DNA of 64,000 nt from Haemophilus parainfluenzae (lineage in GTDB: Bacteria; Pseudomonadota; Gammaproteobacteria; Enterobacterales; Pasteurellaceae), in contig NZ_UGHY01000002.1 in the NCBI RefSeq assembly GCF_900450995.1, forward strand, positions 2,165,001 through 2,229,000. The letters run 5' to 3'. The notes under the pieces are model-generated. The model ran no database searches. It was given only the letters and a program-made list of their open reading frames with translations, and was not told the DNA's origin. Shown in pieces: positions 62,081-64,000 of the stretch. The translations under genes were made by a program, and so were the position numbers. How positions within the stretch are numbered: the stretch's first letter is position 1; each line of letters starts with the position of its first letter.

Positions 62081-62776
62081 CTACAACAACACCGAGTACC
62101 AAAACACCTTACCAATTACAGATACTTCGTTGAGATCGGCTATCTCGTCGTCGTACTCGTCAGTGTTATAGCTACGGATTTTTATTTGATTGTTTGGCAT
62201 GTTGTAGAGCAGTTTGATCCGCAATAGCCCGCCGTGATTAATGGCGTAAATGCTGCCATCGCGAATAGTCTTATTGCCGGTATCGATACCGACGGTCGCG
62301 CCGTTTGGAATAACTGGCTCCATTGAATTGCCGTCTGCTACCACGCATACCGCATTTTCATACTGTACGCCTTGCCGTCTTAATGTGGCGCGTGAAAAGC
62401 GTAGTTTGAAGTTGTTGTAATCCATAATGTCATCAGCAAAACCATTTCCAGCGGCTAAGCGGATTTCTTGGAAAAGCGGAACTTCTACCTCGTCATCGTT
62501 TAATGGCGTATTACGATCCCACAAATCAAATGAACCTGTTTCGGCTACGTTTGATTCTATTTGAGTTTGTGCCATTTCTCCTGTGCCATTCAAGAGCCAT
62601 TCCGGCGAAATTTTTAAAGCCTTGGCTATTTGCAACCCATTTCTAGGGCTTTTTGTAACTCCGTTCAAAATATTACTGATCGTTACTTGTGATGTCCCAG
62701 CTAATGCGGCTAATTCAACTTGGTTTTTACCCATTTTGTCCATTGCAAACTGCAATCTTTCAGCAAGTGTATTCAT
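62081..62776 (-). CDS. Copy 2: CI-like repressor
   Basis: Identical to 13259-13954, intact. Confidence 0.93.
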   Translation of the reverse strand: MNTLAERLQFAMDKMGKNQVELAALAGTSQVTISNILNGVTKSPRNGLQIAKALKISPEWLLNGTGEMAQTQIESNVAETGSFDLWDRNTPLNDDEVEVPLFQEIRLAAGNGFADDIMDYNNFKLRFSRATLRRQGVQYENAVCVVADGNSMEPVIPNGATVGIDTGNKTIRDGSIYAINHGGLLRIKLLYNMPNNQIKIRSYNTDEYDDEIADLNEVSVIGKVFWYSVLL

Positions 62777-62811
62777 AAAACTCTCCTTAATCTCCCAATC
62801 CTATAAATAAA

Positions 62812-62866
62812 CTTATATAAAATCAAATAAGAAATCCTTTACAATGTATAATGTATCTTATATTAT
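62812..62866. promoter_or_regulatory. Copy 2: PR/PRM region
   Basis: Same sequence as 13990-14044. Confidence 0.75.
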
Positions 62867-62894
62867 GTATAAGAATTTTAATTAAAGGTGGACT

Positions 62895-63107
62895 ATGAAG
62901 AACGAGGCAATCGAAAAAGCAATTTCAATTTGCGGTTCTCAGGTAAAGCTAAGTCAAGAATGCGGAGTTTCTCAGGTTTCCGTCAGCTTTTGGCTTAATG
63001 GTGGCGGTATTAACGCTAAGTATATCCCGCGAATCGTTAAGGCTACAAAAGGCAAGGTTACTGAAAAGCAGATTTTACATTCCTTAGCAAATTTAACTGA
63101 CAACTAA
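62895..63107 (+). CDS. Copy 2: Cro-like repressor
   Basis: Identical to 14073-14285. Confidence 0.85.
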   Translation: MKNEAIEKAISICGSQVKLSQECGVSQVSVSFWLNGGGINAKYIPRIVKATKGKVTEKQILHSLANLTDN

Positions 63108-63155
63108 TTTACTCATATTGGCGCAAAAGAAAACCATAAAAAAGGACGGGAAATT

Positions 63156-63596
63156 ATGACAATGAAAAAAACCATTATAGAGATGATCGAGAAAGTGCCA
63201 GGTGGCAAAAGTGCGGTGGCGGGATTTCTCGGATTTTCAGAGGCGGAATTAAACAATCGCCTATATCAAACAAAAGGCCAACGATTCAAAAACGAAGAAC
63301 TGATCGCACTTCAGCTTGAGTATGGATGCACTGATTTTATCGATGAATTATGCCGTTTAGCAGGTGGTCGTTTTGTACCAGATGTAGCAGAGGATGAATT
63401 AGACAAGGTTGAGCTTGCCAATTTACAACTGCACGAGCTTTCCGCTCGAGGCTTGTTATTTGCTGTATTAGAAACAGCGTTAGAAGACGGTGAAATCACT
63501 TCGAAAGAAGAAGACAAAATCCTTCAAGCATTGAGTAAACATTTGGCTGCAACACAACATTCGATTGAATGTGCGATTGTGTTACACAAGAAATAA
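63156..63596 (+). CDS. Copy 2: YmfL/CII-like regulator
   Basis: Identical to 14334-14774. Confidence 0.8.
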   Translation: MTMKKTIIEMIEKVPGGKSAVAGFLGFSEAELNNRLYQTKGQRFKNEELIALQLEYGCTDFIDELCRLAGGRFVPDVAEDELDKVELANLQLHELSARGLLFAVLETALEDGEITSKEEDKILQALSKHLAATQHSIECAIVLHKK

Positions 63597-63644
63597 AAAA
63601 GCCACGGCGGACACCGAGGCAATTTCAGTATAGGAATTATTTCT

Positions 63645-63878
63645 ATGGAAAATATTAATCCAAACGAAAAAACAAGTCAAACACAATCAGCACAGATTTT
63701 AAAAGCACTCAAAAACGGCGAGAGATTAACGCATTTAGACGCAGAAAAGCGCTTTAACTGCTTACGTCTTGGCGCTCGTATCTACGACCTTAAAAAACGT
63801 GGTCACAACATCATCAGCAAAATGATTACCGTGCCAAGCGGAAAACGTGTTGCTCAGTATTGGTTGGAGGCGGCATGA
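63645..63878 (+). CDS. Copy 2: small HTH protein
   Basis: Identical to 14823-15056. Confidence 0.75.
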   Translation: MENINPNEKTSQTQSAQILKALKNGERLTHLDAEKRFNCLRLGARIYDLKKRGHNIISKMITVPSGKRVAQYWLEAA

Positions 63879-64000
63879 ATAACGCTTTCATATTCCCAAA
63901 TTTCGTTGTGGATGAACACTTGCGCGCTTGAGCGAAGAGGAATTAAAAGCGCTTGTAGTTTGTTACAGATTTAACACCCATCCAACAAATGAAAATTTAT
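63875..64000 (+). pseudogene. Copy 2: HNH protein, partial at window edge, frameshifted near 63928
   Basis: GCGCTTTGAGCG in copy 1 is GCGCTTGAGCG here, one T missing. The gene continues outside the window. Confidence 0.7.

Larger units (their letters stand above)
50008..64000. mobile_element. Prophage unit, copy 2 (first 14 kb, continues beyond window)
   Basis: Repeats 1193-15180 in the same orientation. Offset starts at +48,815 and ends near +48,822 (+48,821 after the last deletion) because of about 20 scattered single-base indels, nearly all in homopolymers. I saw no clear substitution. Genes below are listed with their state in this copy. Confidence 0.92.

Noticed and set aside
50008..64000. 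Second copy as a related but distinct prophage
   Set aside because: Differences are almost all single-base indels in homopolymers without substitutions, so it is the same phage sequence.

Overview
The window is Haemophilus DNA (Pasteurellaceae). It has a chromosomal sulfur-relay pair (tusE and ttcA) at the left edge and many copies of the Haemophilus DNA uptake signal AAGTGCGGT or its complement, and the phage proteins are of a type known from H. influenzae and H. parainfluenzae prophages. Species cannot be fixed from the sequence alone. Everything from about 1193 onward is prophage.

Layout. 1-1192: bacterial tusE (partial), ttcA and a leftward terminator. 1193: left attachment junction. 1193-50007: one complete prophage unit of 48,815 bp. 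50008: an internal attP-type junction. 50008-64000: the first 14 kb of the same unit again, in tandem. The second copy differs from the first almost only by single-base insertions and deletions in homopolymers. That points to a tandem lysogen, or circular phage DNA, in an unpolished long-read assembly rather than evolutionary divergence. The same kind of indel breaks several single-copy tail genes.

Phage logic. The genome is lambdoid in order, with a contractile-tail (myovirus) structural module. The immunity region (10.3-14.05 kb) is bounded by two related promoter/operator regions, PL (leftward) and PR (rightward). It holds an S24-type cI repressor, an OLD-like ATPase with a TOPRIM-like region, a D12 adenine methyltransferase and a small ORF. 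The left operon (10.2 down to 1.3 kb) carries a membrane/coiled-coil protein, a Bro-type antirepressor, an ANR-type regulator, Gp157, ERF recombinase and SSB, a hexapeptide-repeat protein, a C5 cytosine methyltransferase, a short KilA-N protein and a putative excisionase. The right operon carries Cro, a YmfL/CII-like regulator, HNH, O-like and P-like replication proteins with an iteron origin inside the O-like gene, two more DNA methyltransferases, NinB, YbcO-like and RusA nucleases and a Q-type antiterminator. A late promoter, terminator and tRNA-Trp follow, then lysis genes (holin, SAR endolysin, Rz/Rz1), terminase, portal, a head protein with a C-terminal nuclease-like domain, capsid, connector, sheath, tube, a frameshifting tail chaperone, tape measure, baseplate and fibres. 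A HigBA-type toxin-antitoxin pair and a DUF4041/T5orf172 protein plus a second antirepressor sit as cargo among the baseplate genes. At the right end, leftward, lie an Aca2-like regulator, an 88-aa protein that matches the anti-CRISPR AcrIIC4 as I remember it, and the integrase.

Most notable: the acrIIC4-aca2 locus with an inverted-repeat operator between -35 and -10; the cI / OLD-like ATPase / D12 methyltransferase operon as a candidate defence unit expressed in the lysogen; three C4-like antisense leader RNAs, each before an antirepressor-type gene; and a candidate -1 frameshift site (T7) in the tail chaperone gene.
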